This document shows, in pieces, positions 22,442 to 23,673 of a stretch of DNA of 23,673 nucleotides. The notes beneath the pieces are model-generated. The model saw only the letters and a list, made by a program, of their open reading frames with translations. It was not told the DNA's origin and did no database searches. Location of the stretch: the NCBI GenBank assembly GCA_038225015.1, contig JBBRFB010000033.1, forward strand, positions 1 to 23,673, in the 5' to 3' direction. Source of the stretch: Schlegelella_A sp038225015. Its GTDB lineage: Bacteria > Pseudomonadota > Gammaproteobacteria > Burkholderiales > Burkholderiaceae_C. Position numbers and translations under genes: made by a program. The first letter of the stretch is position 1, and each line of letters starts with the position of its first letter.

Positions 22442-23317
22442 TCATTCCTTGACCGACCCCGTCATTCCGGAGACGTAGTACTCGACGAAAAACGAATAGA
22501 CGAAGGCGACCGGCAGCGAGCCGAGGAGCGCGCCGGCCATGAGCGGGCCCCATTGATAGACGTCGCCCTGGACCAGCTCGGTGACGACGCCGACCGGCAG
22601 CGTCTTGATCTCCGACGACGACACGAACGTGAGCGCGTAGATGAACTCGTTCCACGACAGCGTGAAGGCGAAGATGCCGGCCGATATCAGCCCGGGCACG
22701 GCCAGCGGCAGCACGATCTTGACGAGGATCTGCCAGCGGCTGGCGCCATCGATGAGGGCGCACTCCTCGAGCTCGAACGGGATCGAACGGAAGTACCCCA
22801 TCAGCAGCCAGGTGCAGAACGGGATCAGGAAGGTCGGATAGGTGAGGATCAGCGCCCAGCGCGTGTCGAACAGGCCGAGCTTGAAGACGACGTTGGCCAG
22901 CGGGATGAAGAGGATGCTCGGCGGAACGAGATAGGCCAGAAAGATCGCCAGGCCGACGTGCTTCGAGGAGCGAAAGCGCAGCCGTTCGATCGAGTAGGCG
23001 GCGAGCACGGAGGCGAAGATCGACGCCGCGGTGGCGACGACCGAAATCAGCACCGTGTTCCAGAGCCAGGCCGGGAAGGCCGTCTCGAAAAGGAGCTTGT
23101 GAAAGTGGTCGATCGTCGGTGCGATGACCCAGAACGGATTGCCATCGCGCGAGAGCAGCTCGGCATCGGGCTTCACGGACGTGATCGCCATCCAGTAGAA
23201 CGGGAACAGCAGGACGATCAGGAAGACGACGAGCGGCAGATAGACGGTAACGGCGCGTCGCGGCACCGACTCGAGAAAGCTCATGCCCGTGGAATCGGTG
23301 CTGGCGTCGCGGCTCAC
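22442..23317 (-). CDS. Carbohydrate ABC transporter permease (CUT1, MalG-like)
   Basis: This 291-residue inner-membrane protein has about six hydrophobic segments, starting with VTVYLPLVVFLIVLLFPFYW, and the EAA coupling loop EECALIDGASRWQILVKI near residue 195, the hallmark of MalG-type permeases. Typical family blocks include ITSVKP after the first segment and LSWNEFIYALTF in the fifth. The start is GTG at 23317, which overlaps the TGA of the upstream permease (GTGA) and is preceded by a GGGAGGG element; an in-frame ATG at 23284 has no ribosome-binding site. It would form a heterodimer with the upstream permease to import a sugar, which with the linked dehydratase suggests a pentose, hexose or sugar acid. 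Confidence 0.94.
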   Translation of the reverse strand: MSRDASTDSTGMSFLESVPRRAVTVYLPLVVFLIVLLFPFYWMAITSVKPDAELLSRDGNPFWVIAPTIDHFHKLLFETAFPAWLWNTVLISVVATAASIFASVLAAYSIERLRFRSSKHVGLAIFLAYLVPPSILFIPLANVVFKLGLFDTRWALILTYPTFLIPFCTWLLMGYFRSIPFELEECALIDGASRWQILVKIVLPLAVPGLISAGIFAFTLSWNEFIYALTFVSSSEIKTLPVGVVTELVQGDVYQWGPLMAGALLGSLPVAFVYSFFVEYYVSGMTGSVKE

Positions 23318-23673
23318 TCGTCGCGCCCTCCCTGCTGCCAGGCCCTTCGCTGCAAGCCGAAGAAGCTGAACATGATGCAGGCGAGCAGGAACGGCACCAT
23401 CGTGATGGCGATCGCCGCACCCTCGCCGAGCGCGCCGCCGTTGATGGCGCGCTGGAAGGCGAGCGTCGCCATCAGGTGGGTCGCGTTCAGTGGCCCGCCA
23501 CGCGTGATGACGTAGATCAGCTGGAAGTCGGTGAACGTGAAGAGCACCGAGAACGTCATGACGACGGCAATGATCGGCGTGAGCAGCGGCAGCGTCACGT
23601 GGCGGAACTGCTGCCAGCGCGTCGCACCGTCGATCGCCGAAGCCTCGTAGAAGCTCGGCGAGATCGTCTGCAG
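23314..23673 (-). CDS. Carbohydrate ABC transporter permease (CUT1, MalF-like), N-terminal part outside the window
   Basis: Only the last 119 codons and the stop are visible; the frame is open to base 23673. The visible part opens with the EAA coupling loop (EASAIDGATRWQQFRHVTLPLLTP), followed by two membrane segments, with FTDFQLIYVITRGGP between them, the usual MalF/UgpA-type block, and ends in a basic cytoplasmic tail (RRAWQQGGRDE). It is translationally coupled by GTGA to the second permease. The sugar-binding protein and ATPase would be expected further right on this strand. Confidence 0.93.
   Translation of the reverse strand: MQTISPSFYEASAIDGATRWQQFRHVTLPLLTPIIAVVMTFSVLFTFTDFQLIYVITRGGPLNATHLMATLAFQRAINGGALGEGAAIAITMVPFLLACIMFSFFGLQRRAWQQGGRDE

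Noticed and set aside
20686..22452. A 588-codon + strand frame opposite the dehydratase gene.
   Set aside because: Antisense shadow; the - strand protein has all catalytic residues of the IlvD/Edd family.

Overview
The window is a stretch of about 24 kb from a high-GC bacterial chromosome. The coding strands use G or C at most third codon positions. The gene content (YaeQ, DUF924, a WXXGXW-repeat protein, a short cold-shock protein, an IlvD/Edd sugar-acid dehydratase with a CUT1 transporter) suggests a betaproteobacterium, probably Burkholderiales. This taxonomic call is inference from gene style only. I saw no tRNA, rRNA, CRISPR array, insertion sequence or phage gene.

Left end (1-4737, + strand): a peptide/opine-type ABC importer operon with ATPase (cut by the window edge), periplasmic binding protein, two permeases, and a small 68-residue protein of unknown function. 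A GC hairpin separates the binding-protein gene from the first permease.

4710-7193 (- strand): a probable three-gene operon of a short MetE-type methionine synthase, an IDO-type 2-oxoglutarate/Fe(II) dioxygenase (4-base GTGA overlap) and a class I methyltransferase. The synthase carries an in-frame TAG at codon 48, where a single C-to-T change from CAG would explain it. Behind it, at 7306-7531, lies what looks like an internally deleted relic of a DUF418 membrane-protein gene. The next gene, a luciferase-like flavin monooxygenase, runs into the relic on the opposite strand.

7500-10573: the flavin monooxygenase and a cupin (TGATG coupling, - strand); a cold-shock protein gene with a 10-bp hairpin in its leader and a clear intrinsic terminator (+); and a CurA-like NADPH oxidoreductase (+).

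10644-13730 (+): a 1028-residue soluble hybrid histidine kinase with four evenly spaced PAS_3-type repeats, HisKA, HATPase and a C-terminal receiver.

13763-18598 (- strand): a tight run in the order glutathione reductase, small exported coiled-coil protein, Dcp-type M3 peptidase (both junctions ATGA), then an exported hypothetical protein and a DUF1330 protein.

18733-20469: a 23-residue upstream ORF with a strong Shine-Dalgarno sequence that overlaps the yaeQ start (TGATG), yaeQ, a DUF924 protein, and, convergent to these, an exported WXXGXW/aspartate-rich repeat protein.

Right end (20683-23673, - strand): two CUT1 sugar permeases (one cut by the window edge) and an IlvD/Edd sugar-acid dehydratase, read as part of a pentose or sugar-acid uptake and oxidation operon that continues off the right edge.

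The points most worth following are the amber-interrupted methionine synthase with its coupled dioxygenase, the DUF418 relic, and the small ORF that appears to drive yaeQ translation.
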